DNA from: Amyloporia xantha
Taxonomy: Eukaryota > Basidiomycota > Agaricomycetes > Polyporales > Adustoporiaceae
Direction: 5' to 3'
Length of the DNA stretch: 64,000 bases
NCBI GenBank assembly: GCA_036971615.1
Contig: JAYKKR010000004.1
Location: 806,001 to 870,000 of the forward strand
Shown here one piece after another: positions 53,864 to 64,000 of the stretch (positions are counted from its first letter, which is position 1; the number at the start of each line of letters is the position of its first letter). Both the position numbers and the translations under genes were made by a program. Under the pieces are notes generated by a model. It did not search any database and was not told where the DNA came from. It saw only the letters and a program-made list of their open reading frames with translations.

Positions 53864-55076
53864 TCAGACCTCCTGATTGAAATTGAATCCGCCAGAGGAC
53901 CGGATCACAGCAATTCCTCCGTCTGAGACGAGCAGAAGTCGATCAAACCCAGCTCTCTCCGCAGGAAGGACTAACATCACCAGAGGAAACTGCATCAGGA
54001 GTGCAATCAACTGACAATACCGATAACGACTTACCTCTGATTTCGCTGACCGAGACGGTTAGGCCAGGGGCTAGATTTGTTGCGTGGTTGGGATCCTGCC
54101 AGGCTTTGAACAATCATAAGGATCATCACTAACAGCAGTACAAATTTAATACTCACAGGTCTGAGGGTCGGTCGGATTCTCCGGAACATCGAAGATTAGT
54201 ATATCACCGGAAGCTTCGGCTTGAAAGGGGACCGCAATGATCTGCAAATTATCAAGGCGAGTAAAAAATCCGGCTAGCACATCATGGATATCATTCAGCC
54301 ACGAATGATCCTGGAAATACTCACGGAGTACTCACTCTGAATAAGAAATCTGGTAGGAAGAGTCCCAATGTCCCGACTCTTCCACGGAACACTCGCATCA
54401 GGATCACCGACGTTCTCAAACCAGCTGATAACATCGACAGTAGGCCCGCTTTCTGTACTACGTTGATAGGTGAAGATTACTAATGACCGACGGCAGATGC
54501 GATCACATTAAGCGCAAGGCCAAGTTGAGGTGGACAGAACACATACGGTCGTTGCACTTTCTCCCTGCTATGTTGGCAAAGCTATACAAGGCTGGAATCA
54601 GTTAGACGTCAAGTTAAGCAGCAGACGACCGAACCTGAATCCGACCGGCGAATTCAAGGTAGCGACCGTCAAATTTTTCCATACACTGCCTTGAGAAATC
54701 GGAACAGCACCATTGATGATTGACCCGAAATGCTGTCCGTGCGACCCGTTCTTCTTCAAGCCACTGTTCTTTATTTCCGACGCAAGATGATGTGCGTTAG
54801 ACCCGTTGGCGATATCCGTGAATGGGACAGCGCGTTTGACGTTGAACCCAGTATTCGAGATACTATATCAACTGATTTAGACAGGTCCAGCTCCAAGTCT
54901 GACAAGACGACTCACCCAGGCCTTGCACTGTCCGGATTGATGAATAACGTGACATCACTGACGCCTGCCTCGGGCACATAGTTAATGATACTAAGCGTCT
55001 TTGAATCATTGACGGGCCACCCGATAGCATTTGTACCAGGCGTTGTGGCCGTGCGTGGGGTGGTGATGAAAGGCAT
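53864..55076 (-). CDS. Uncharacterised multi-exon protein
   Basis: ATG 55076 (MPFITTPRTATTPGTNAIGW) lies 45-52 bp after a TATATAAG box. Recognisable exon pieces in order are TLSIINYVPEAGVSDVTLFI, NTGFNVKRAVPFTDIANGSN, NSGLKKNGSHGQHFGSIING, WKNLTVATLNSPVGF, TVDVISWFENVGDPDASVPW, LILIFDVPEN-like and WQDPNHATNLAPGLTVSVSE, ending FDRLLLVSDGGIAVIRSSGG then NFNQEV. The short beta-rich, Gly/Asn-rich pieces resemble a soluble beta-fold protein. Not all intron borders could be fixed, notably near 54560-54660. I recognise no family. There is no signal peptide at this start, so it is probably cytosolic. Confidence 0.6.
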
Positions 55077-58000
55077 GTCGATCCGGCTGGCTTGTTGCAG
55101 ACTAGGAGGCCCATTGGGCCTTATATATGGTCGCTCCAACCAGTCGTAACGCATGTAACACATTTCTTCCTCTGCGCAGTTCAATCATATGGCCGCTACC
55201 TCGCTTATCGTGAAGCTTCGCCGTTTATGAAAGGCTGGAATTCTCACATTCTGCTAGAAGTGACTGAATGCAGACCCGAATGATAGATCGTCCGAAAATT
55301 CCCTTCTTTGATAACACAAGGTTAGGACACAGAAGACATTTTGAATAGCAAAAGAACGACCCAGGACCGTCAGCTCACCTCGTTTGTCACATCGTCTCAG
55401 CTCCATACTGGGTATTGGAGTCAATCTAAACCTTGATGGTTGCAGCTACTTGAATATGCCTGGCTATGTTATCGGCTCCGTCTAGAGGTCCAGACGCTGC
55501 TATTTCGGACTTTTAGTCTACCTACTAGTGTAGCATGCATTGATTGATATTGATCGATAGTCGTCAGTCCCTTGGTCTCGAATCTGAGAAACAGGCTGTT
55601 TTCCATGCGTTTACAAGCAGTTCGACTGTTCAAACCAAGGGTTTCCTCTTGGATAACGATCGAAACACAACATCATGTCACAGGGTAGGAAATATCTCCT
55701 GCACTGGGAAAATAAAGGGTCAATTGTGTATGCAGATATAAACAATCAATGATTTACCTTACAGCCCTTGACGGTACTGTATAACGATCTGGGGAGAATG
55801 GTCGTAATTTGTGCGGGCCGCTGTGAATGTAGCGCTGAGACACGTAACGCCACACGATATGTGCCCAATCTCATCATTGAGCATCTTTGTCTGCGTCGAA
55901 TTGGTGATATACTCACTGGCAAGCTGACCCCGAAGGGCTAGAATTTAGAATCAAACAACTTATCTGATTCTTGTTATCTGTGCTAGTGATGCTCGCACTG
56001 ATTCATGACAGCTAAGTCCAGAACGGAAGGCCCCTCGTCGAGCAAGTGTGCACAGGTGGTGTTTGTCGGAGACTGGAAATTGTATTACATAATGAAGATT
56101 TTCCTATATCACAAGGCAATTTTGACCTCTGATATGCTGCCCTTTTTGCCTATTCTGGATTTAGGGAATTACTTGAAAATGATAAATATGACGTTTATTC
56201 AACTCCGACAAACAGCGCCTGTGCACATATTTTCTGGGAGGGGCCCTGCGTTCTGGACTTAGCTGGAAAATATTTAATAGACCCTGCAGCCTGCAGGTCT
56301 GGGGTGCGGAATTCGAACACGTTTGACTCACGTCAGATATCCGGCCCTGTGTGCTGCAACGTGAAGATGGACACGAGTTGCAGTCATGTAGAGGACTAGA
56401 CATGAAGTGCGGCCACATCGCAGTACAAATTCTCGTCTCGAACCAGATGTGACCATGAGAGGATCGTCTCGACCTTTTGTACTAGCATCACAGGTTTGAA
56501 ACACACATATGGTTAGTGTCGTAGTTCGTGTGTGTGGCTTGAGCTTGACAATCGAAGTGATTGCTTCCTTGGACGTGGCCGTCCTGCGCTGACCAGCCGT
56601 ATATTTTTGGTTGGCCTCGGTAGTACAAGCCTTGACCGTCGCAACCTAATTCCTTCATCTCCTTTAGATTTGTGCCCGGGCCATGCGGGAAGGCACAAGT
56701 CGGACCACTGGCGGTATGTTTCATCGCACGCATTGCGTGATCGTCGATTTCTGCAGTCCATTGTCTCGCTTCACAATAAGACAAGACCAAACAGTAAGGG
56801 TATAGGGAGACCCATCGGCGGTAATATCATTTTCGAAGAATATCCCGAGGAAACAATTGGATCAGTACGGCTCTTCATGGGTCAATCGCATGAGGAGCAT
56901 ATCGATAACATATATTCGTTTTGTAGAAGAGTTGCTCACGATAGCGTTGGACCACACAGAGTGTTATGGGCGCCTGCAGCTGGGCTTCTACTTTGTCCGT
57001 TCCCGTCGCCATTAGCAGGGGACACTTAGTATATGAAGGGGAGGAAGGCGAACGACTGAATTGAGGTGATTGCACGAGAGACACTGGCACGCACTGGACA
57101 AACCTCTTCTATCTTGTGTGAAAGACTCTGATATCTCTGTCTGTTCCTTCATTTGCTATTTTTGTAACGGTTCCATGCGAAGCACAGATACAAACTTTTC
57201 CACTCTTCCTCCGTTATGAAATCTGAGATCTGAGCGGTTGTGGGCTTCACGCTCTTCGCAAAAACACAACACCAAATTTGTGTCCTGACTAGAAAGCTAC
57301 CCGCACTTCCCTGTAAATTGTGAGCATTTAGGATAAAGTGTACAGCTTAGATTTACTTCAGCGCTCACATATGTAGGCTAGGTCGCAAAATTTGACCACG
57401 CAGCGGACGACGGTCGGCCTTCATGACTCCGTGTATGTGTGAGTTGGCGTGCGGCAACGCGTGCAAGACATGCTGTCTCAGATATAGAGCAAGACACACC
57501 CGGTGAGCGTCATTGCTCTGCACGGGCTTTTGTGTTTCCTATCCAAGCGCGAAAGGAATCAGCCCATGCGTTGGCAGCGTTGCTATCCAGCAGTTTTTCT
57601 CACAAGGATACTTCGGGAGAAATGAAGATCACATGATCGCGTCTTGTGGGCGATCCAAGAATAGTACTCAGCGCCTTCCTTTCTCTGAATTGTCACCGTC
57701 TGCGGCCTGCCCAGGCGAAGCTATATATCTACCTTTCTGGTGTGGGGTCTTGCATGAACTGGATTTCGATTTAGCGATATTTTACACATCCAATTTTCAG
57801 TCGATAAGTCAGACCCAGATGTCTATGTGGGATTATGTCGTGTCACAGGAGTGTCTTTGGCGTAGAGCCAAATAGACATGTATCGGGCGAGAACATGTTG
57901 ATCCTTGTATATCGCAGGAGTAATGAAAGAGAGGACATCACTAACGAGCTCAAGCGCGACGCGTGTCAGCGAATGAGATTGTCGGGTCGAATGCCTACCG

Positions 58001-58084
58001 TGAAAAAAACTCCACAGCTCTTGTAGATCAGATTGTCGGAAATGCAACAGATGGTATATTCCCGTATATACACTGACTTCGTGC
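55077..58084. other. 3-kb region without a supported gene
   Basis: Overlapping frames at 56488-56790 (-) and 56532-57029 (+) are the most protein-like, but neither shows a domain, a good start context or splice partners. No repeat is evident. The last part is the 3' side of the GH95 gene. Confidence 0.45.
55121..55128 (-). promoter_or_regulatory. TATA box of the 53864-55076 gene
   Basis: The minus strand reads TATATAAG, 45-52 bp upstream of ATG 55076. This spacing favours that ATG over ones inside or upstream of the box. Confidence 0.5.
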
Positions 58085-61000
58085 TTATAAAGCAGCCGTC
58101 TTGATTAGACCACCGCTGGTCATAAATGAGGCAATCGTCCTAGCACCGTATACGATCTCGACCGGCCGCGACTTCGCATCCTGGTCCACCGTTATTATAA
58201 CAGAGGTAGGGTGCCCCCCTGCCCACTCCAAATCCAGCGTCATGCCTCCCCGAATACGAGCACCCTTGATGTATCCGGACGGCCAGACATCGGGGAGTGC
58301 AGGTAAAATGGTGACGACCAGTGGAGTGGAATACGATGCAACATCTGGAACTTGCACCAAACCATTCTGGGGTATCGTCGTACGTAAAGTGAGCTACGGT
58401 AAATCGTTAATCGGCAAGAGACTTACGAGAAGCGCAGCAGGATAACCGAAATTAGCATCTATCTGAAAGATCCCGTCAGGTCCAGTGTATGGAGTATATA
58501 TATCGAATAAGTTCCCCGCGAAATTTCTTTCGATTGCGTACTATCTGAAGAGTCAGACGAACCGATACGGGCGTAGATCAGACCGATATACCCACCGAAA
58601 GCTCGAAGTAGAATTCGCTCGCATTCGCCAGCTGTGCCCAGCATGCCGCACGCCATACCTTCTCCCAACCAGCATCCGCATCTGGTCCTGTCCCGTTACC
58701 GCGATGAAACAGGCTGACCTCTGCGGCAGCTAGGACATCGCTTCTGCTGTAACCATGCATACTACCATTCTGTATGGACGGGTCGTAGGCTGTGATGGCA
58801 TAGCCCGGATAGAGCCCGATCAAATGCGATAAGTGGCGGTGGGTGTCATTGGGTGAGTCCATGTCGACCTTCCATTCTGTAGAGCACGTCCGGGTTATCG
58901 AAAGGACGTCACGACTAGTAGCAATGGCATATTTACCTTGTAGCTGGCCCCACGAGCCGATATGGATACCCTTGTCCATCTGAGCACGCTTCGCCTGTAC
59001 CTCTGCAATGGACTTGGCATCAATGATTTACAGCATTGCGAAGCACGTACTCACCCTCCAGAAACGCCGTGTCCGAGTCGCCGGAGGCCGCGTAGCCCTT
59101 CTCGATAGCATTGAACAGCTGCCATATCAACTGTTGCGCATGCGCACACCCTGCTCATACGGAGTCAGTATAGATACGACCCATTAAACTGGTGGGCTCT
59201 TACCGAACGTAATGGGTACCTGTTCAGGGGAGTTGCACGGATTGGTGACCAGCGTGCCATCATTGAAATGCAAGTCTGGAATAAGCTTGTCCAAATGGAA
59301 CTCTGCAACACCCTGAATGATCCGATTTCGCGTGAGAATTCTGATTGCCCGTCGTGAAAGCGAAAAACCATAAACCTTCAAGAGAGGCCATCCTTTTTCC
59401 CTGAACCACGTTACGTTATTCGTGTAGTCAAAATGGTCCCACACGTGGATCATCTATGTACGCGGTCCAGCATGTGATTGTCTGCAATCCGGAGATCATA
59501 AATGTACCGACCATCCACACAGCGGACTCTGAATGCGCCATTCGAACATTAGACAGAGCCCATAGAGCACAGGACGGCCATAAGCGAGGATGACGCACCA
59601 GGATAATCAGCCCATTGGGCAGAGTTACCTTCCAACTTCATGCCGGTATGGCCGAACAGCTAACAAAAGTGGAAGCAGAGTCATTTCAAAGAAGGAATTC
59701 ATGTGGCTTAAGACAACATACATTCATCTACTGCAGGTTGAGCGACACAAGACATGTATTTAAGGAAAAGACACACCTCATCGTGCGTAACCCAGCCGCG
59801 AGTAATGTTGTATAATATCTGTGCTGTCTCGGCACCACGCGGCGCCCATGTACTCTACAGCTCGCGAAAGATGCAGTCAGGACGCGGACCTGTGGGTTTC
59901 GGTAGGGAGCGCATGTATACCTCAATGTAGTCGAAAAGTGGAAGGACAACATCCATGTTGGTCATCTCAGCGAACCAATGGTTCATCTGAATGTTGATGT
60001 TGGAGTCTAACATCGGGAAAGTGAACTTGAGTTGGCAGCTTTTGAGACATGACCTAGCTATACTCACGGTAGTCTGTTTAGTGCAGCGGGAAGCGTTAGC
60101 ACGATTATACACTACTGATACAACGGGGCAGCGATCAAAGAATACACGTACCGGCACCCCATGCGTTCGTATACGTCTCCACCCACTTGCCCTGTAAATT
60201 TGGCGGTAACACTCCCCGCGCACTGCCCGCTAGCAGATACCTACCGTAGTTGAAAAGCAACCACTCCACATACGGATTGCCCACATTGGTCTCGTACGCC
60301 TCTACCAACTGATCTGTAGGCCGTGGTCAGGTCAGGCGTCTGCCCGAGCGACAGCGAGAACGGGGACATCAACGCCGTGTAATCTGCGACGTGCGCATCG
60401 AGCAGGGCACCGTACGTTACCGAGGGAGCGGTAGCGGCGGAGAGGATTGAATAGAGCGACGCATGTGGGTCCGCGCCCGTGAAGGAGAATCCGTTCGCTG
60501 CGGTCCCCGCGTGCATATCGTAATTTGTTCCACCGACCCAGGAAATCCACGCCTCGCTCGCGCCCGCCACAGTAAGGGACGCGTTCCCACCGGAAGGCAC
60601 ACAAGAGACGACTGCACCAGGAGAGGCGCGCACCCGCGTGAGGACCTCGTACGCCATGCCCGGGTCGTTCACAAGTCCGTTCACGATCAGGGTGGAATTA
60701 TCCAGACAAGTAACGTTGGGTGCTGGAAGGCCAACATCGAGGGAAATGTCGAATGCATACGTGAGAGTTGGCAATGGAGTTGCGTCCGAGGTATTGATAT
60801 ATTGTACGCAGACTTGGGAGGGGTGAGAACAGAACTGTTCGCTGAAGAGTTTCACTAGCGTCAGAGCTGTTCATTGAGCATGATGTCACGGAAAGGAAGT
60901 AGTATATAGGAAAGAACTGCGTTGAAAAAAGGATATTTACCGAACATAGTGAGTACTTCCATGTCCCCATGTTGTACGTGCCACGGCGAGATCAAGATCC

Positions 61001-61882
61001 AGCCAGCGAAAGTATTCTGACGTTGTCCCATTCAAGTCCATAGTTGTCAACAGCGACGGAGCGGCAGCATATGACCCTATCATTTCGCAAGTTTCAATAT
61101 AATTGGTTTTGACAGAACGGAAGGGTTATACCATAGGCTCCGGCAGGTGTCATCAATTCGTCGATATCTGGACATCATACTGTCACGAAGATGTTCATCA
61201 CCCCTGATCATATCTACTCACTGTTGATCGTTCCATTCGGACTCTCAAATATTTCCTGGCGATATGCCTGCATGTCCGCTGCCATGGTAGACCGCTGAGA
61301 GGGTAACATGTTGCCTCCATTGTAGCTCTAGAGTGATACGCACGGGCAGGGCCATGAGTGCGATTCTGTCAAAGTCAAGAATACGCCACAACCACACTAC
61401 TATGCCAACCCCAGGATGTCGCAGGTTGCCGCAGCGACATTTATCATCGGGGGATGCGAAGCCACATAGAAATAGCCAAAAGGTAAACTACGGACTTACC
61501 GGGTCTTGCATGGGTCCCCCAGACCAAAGAGACTCAATGTTCACGTGCATCGTTTCCTGATAAGTCCCCCCATGCATCGTGGCTGGGATATATCACATTT
61601 GTCGTCAGAATGGATAGATTAGATCTCGCATACGCAATATTGCTGCACCAATGACGGCACAAGCAGCATGCAATAAGACATGAGTTAGTTACCTGCGATA
61701 TAGCCGTTGCCAATGGGGAGCCATTCGGAAGACCAAGCATCAATTGCGCCCGGGGCGGTGTACCATAGACCGTTTCCGGAAATGGGAAAGCCCGGAGGTG
61801 CTGATGCCACGAGAGACATGGAGGAAACGAGAGCAACAGTCAGGGCTGTGGTTGCGTGTCCAGAAGGCATGACTGCATGCAC
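58085..61882 (-). CDS. Secreted GH95 alpha-L-fucosidase
   Basis: This is an inverting hydrolase that removes alpha-1,2-linked L-fucose, in fungi usually from xyloglucan or other plant or glycan side chains. Two starts are in frame, ATG 61882 and ATG 61870; the second opens a clean signal peptide (MPSGHATTALTVALVSSMSL, VASA). The domains run N-terminal beta-sandwich (LWYTAPGAIDAWSSEWLPIG, GNGY), linker, then the helical barrel (LPPNLQGKWVETYTNAWGAD). Catalytic features known for GH95 are visible: the Asn pair in SNINIQMNHWFAEMTN, Glu in NPCNSPEQVP (near 59225), and Asp in FQIDANFGYPAALL (near 58450). The C-terminal beta domain ends GGLIKTAAL. N-glycosylation-type sites are numerous. There are a dozen or more short introns, which I did not place one by one. 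No break is seen. Confidence 0.9.
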
Positions 61883-63166
61883 CTTGCAGAGGTGAAATGG
61901 GCAGCCCTGCGAGCTGGAAGGGAACCTGGCTCATGACACACAGTCTTCACAGCTTTTACGAGGGTGTAACATCTGAGCCTATCCGCGACTTCCGGAACGA
62001 TTTCTCACATGACTCACAGCAGACGGATTATTGCAGTGGTCTCGTGGACAATTTGATGCGCTATACTTCGTGCTTCAAGCACGAAAAGCTTAAAGTTCTG
62101 TGTCGAGAGTTCAGGAAAGACAGTGGACGCACCGGCCGAGAGTCTATCATGAGAAAGAACAACTGTTCGGCCGTTTCCGTAAGATCGCAACCACATGTAC
62201 ATCGCACGAAATGTGTCAAGTGATTCAGGAATACCGTTCCATTGCCACTCACCTGCAACTCACATGGTCACTTTCGCAAGTAATTCGCGGGCTGGGACCG
62301 GGTCGCCCACAGCGAGCAGTTCTATCGCGGACCGTGATCACGGAAACGCTCACTTATGTCTCGACCCTCCGGACACGATGCAAACGGGGCATGCAGCGTG
62401 GGCGGTGCAAAGAGGGTGTGGATATGGAGAATACAAGGTGCTGCAACGAGGACAGGGTTTAGACTGGCCTCGACTCCAGTAGGAGCAGATCACCCGGTAA
62501 ATATCTACCGATAACCGAAATCCTGCATATGATTTACATAAACGAGGGGTGATAATTAATTGACCGCCCGTTGTTCCCCGCAGGCCCGCACGTCTCGGAA
62601 TCGAATAACATTCTTCGCTTTTTGAACTACTTACCTCCCTCCGGACAGGTCCGCCCTCGGTCGACCTTCAAAATTTGACCGAACAACGCGGCCAGCCGCT
62701 CTTTAGCGACGTCACTGTGCATTTCGAAATTTCCGCCTTCATGTCGAGAGTGACTATACGGCAAACATATAGACATAGGTTCGCTAATCTGTTCCAATTT
62801 AAGACTGAAGCTTGAAGTTAAAAAATGACTCGCTTGCAGTGCTGTTGAAGCTCTGCCAAAACGCCGGTACCGGATGGTAGTAACGGGTATGGCGGGGGGC
62901 GTGGCAGAAGAATTCATGGCAGCTCCGCCAATCGCGTTCCTTGCGATCATTCTGATCGAATCAAGAGCTGGAGATCCTTGGAACATATGCTCCCGCGGCA
63001 TTGCGGGCAGCATACGGAGGACTGGTCTCCATATGTAAGCGCTATCATCATCATGTATTGCCGTTCCAGTGGTGTCCTCGAAAAATTTCAGCTTCGTACA
63101 TGCTCCAATCTTCGCTTGAGTTTATATATATATCTTGGTCCTTGTCTCCAGTACAATTACCTCGCC
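61883..63166. other. 1.3-kb divergent intergenic region
   Basis: It lies between GH95 (minus) and the GNAT-like gene (+). A TATA run (TTTATATATATATCTTGG, 63121-63138) lies about 40 bp before ATG 63167. Small open frames look random. Confidence 0.5.
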
Positions 63167-64000
63167 ATGTCTAACGTACGCGCTCTCTCACTTCTATGGC
63201 CAAAGTTACCACTGACCTGCGTGTATAGGAGTGGGACGAACTGACAGCGCTGCCCGAATTTCCTGAGGCACGACCTCCTAATGCAGTTGAACGTGAAGTA
63301 TGGGCTGAAGACGGTAGCCTGAGGCTAGCGATCTACCGCGTCGGCTTTCAGATCCACCGCGAACTGCGCAATAGCTTTGAACCGTGGCTGAGAGTACGTG
63401 TTATCACCGGTTTCCTCTGAGACTACTCCTGACCACGCCTACAGTACTTCAAGGCAAAAATGGAACTGGCAGACCATACGCAAATAGGCTACTTGACCTA
63501 CCGACTCATCAACGGAACTTACGTCGAGGATTTCCACGACGAGTTCCAGATGTCTGAGCAGGGCGCGGAGGTTTGTTCCCATATATCCTCGACGATCTCG
63601 TTCACGCTGACATGGACCCAAGCAATTGGAGACGTTAGGTACTATACTTTTTACCAAAGACGGCACTCTACAAGAAAAATGGCGAGTGGGTCCCTCGTCA
63701 GGCACGCGTGTCTTCGGTCCAGAACTCAGCGCCACCAACGTGAAGTTTGCGCTGCTTGACTGCAGTGCGCAAGATTTTCTCGCCGTCCATGAGCAGTACC
63801 GCCGGCGTGGCGTCGCCTTGTGGGCTGTCAGGACACTCTTTCAGTTACTGAAGGATGAGGTCCGTCCGTCCGCAACGATGGCCGAAATGACATGCGTCTA
63901 ATGACTCCACTTCTTTCTGCACGCCCAGGGAGTCAAGTTCATCGTGACCTGGCCGTCTGTGCCCCGCATTAAGCCCGAACGAAAGGGCACCCCTGCGGAA
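63167..64000 (+). CDS. GNAT-like acetyltransferase-fold protein, 3' end beyond the window
   Basis: Exons are 63167-63175 (9 nt), 63229-63393, 63445-63570, 63623-63859 and 63929 onward; introns of 51-69 nt keep the frame. The protein begins MSN then EWDELTALPEFPEARPPNAV, IYRVGFQIHRELRNSF and YFKAKMELADHTQIGYLTYR. A segment VHEQYRRRGVALWAVRTLFQ resembles the acetyl-CoA-binding (Q/R)xxGx(G/A) loop of GNAT enzymes, and KFIVTWPSVPRIKPERKGTP follows at the edge. The usual GNAT pattern of a beta-strand before this loop (KFALLDCSAQDF) also fits. The substrate is unknown. It could instead be a fungal protein with only the fold. The last exon runs off the window. Confidence 0.65.

Noticed and set aside
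56488..57029. Overlapping open frames on both strands (100 and 165 codons)
   Set aside because: Either could be the shadow of the other. There is no domain, start context or splice partner to choose between them.

Overview
The window reads as a piece of a basidiomycete genome, most likely an Agaricomycete. Genes are dense and cut by many 48-70 nt GT-AG introns. One gene is a seven-helix membrane protein of a type common in mushrooms. The transposable elements include a chromodomain Gypsy element, a Copia remnant, a MULE and a LINE with RNase H. No species can be named from the sequence alone.

Positions 1-19613 are a nest of transposable elements. The outer host is a decayed LINE on the + strand that starts left of the window and ends in a poly(A) tract at 19613. 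A Ty3/Gypsy chromovirus (1997-14720, minus strand, 570-bp LTRs, 5-bp target duplication CACTG) split the LINE's RNase H. Inside the Gypsy, a Copia remnant (3591-7370) cuts the integrase and a 2.08-kb foldback element (8071-10150) cuts the RNase H/integrase linker. The centre of the Copia has itself been replaced by a 2.8-kb element with 13-bp terminal inverted repeats (4491-7317). A MULE DNA transposon (15756-19401) sits in the LINE's 3' untranslated region. The Gypsy shows a Tf1-type self-priming arrangement, and all five differences between its two LTRs fall at CpG sites.

From 19840 on, ordinary nuclear genes follow. They are a hotdog thioesterase (19840-20967), XPF/Rad1 DNA-repair nuclease (21487-25039, minus), a JMJD4-type JmjC hydroxylase (25646-27207), a Ser/Pro-rich protein (28026-29642), ribosomal protein eL8 (30065-31413, minus), two related Gly-rich small proteins (33601-34289 and 36508-37012) flanking a family-16 methyltransferase (34715-36082, minus), an unknown helical protein (37560-38238, minus), an intron-containing tRNA-Ile(AAT), the eIF2-alpha kinase GCN2 (38485-44736, minus), a 7TM protein (47056-48471), V-ATPase subunit E (49862-50843, minus), a GGA-like VHS-GAT adaptor (51250-53153, minus), an unknown gene (53864-55076, minus), a secreted GH95 alpha-fucosidase (58085-61882, minus), and a GNAT-like protein running off the right edge (63167-64000).

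The cellular genes are mostly housekeeping (repair, translation and its control, vacuole and trafficking), with no sign of a gene cluster. I saw no CRISPR array, plasmid or phage feature. The most unusual biology is in the transposon nest. Exon boundaries were assigned by eye from splice signals and reading-frame continuity.
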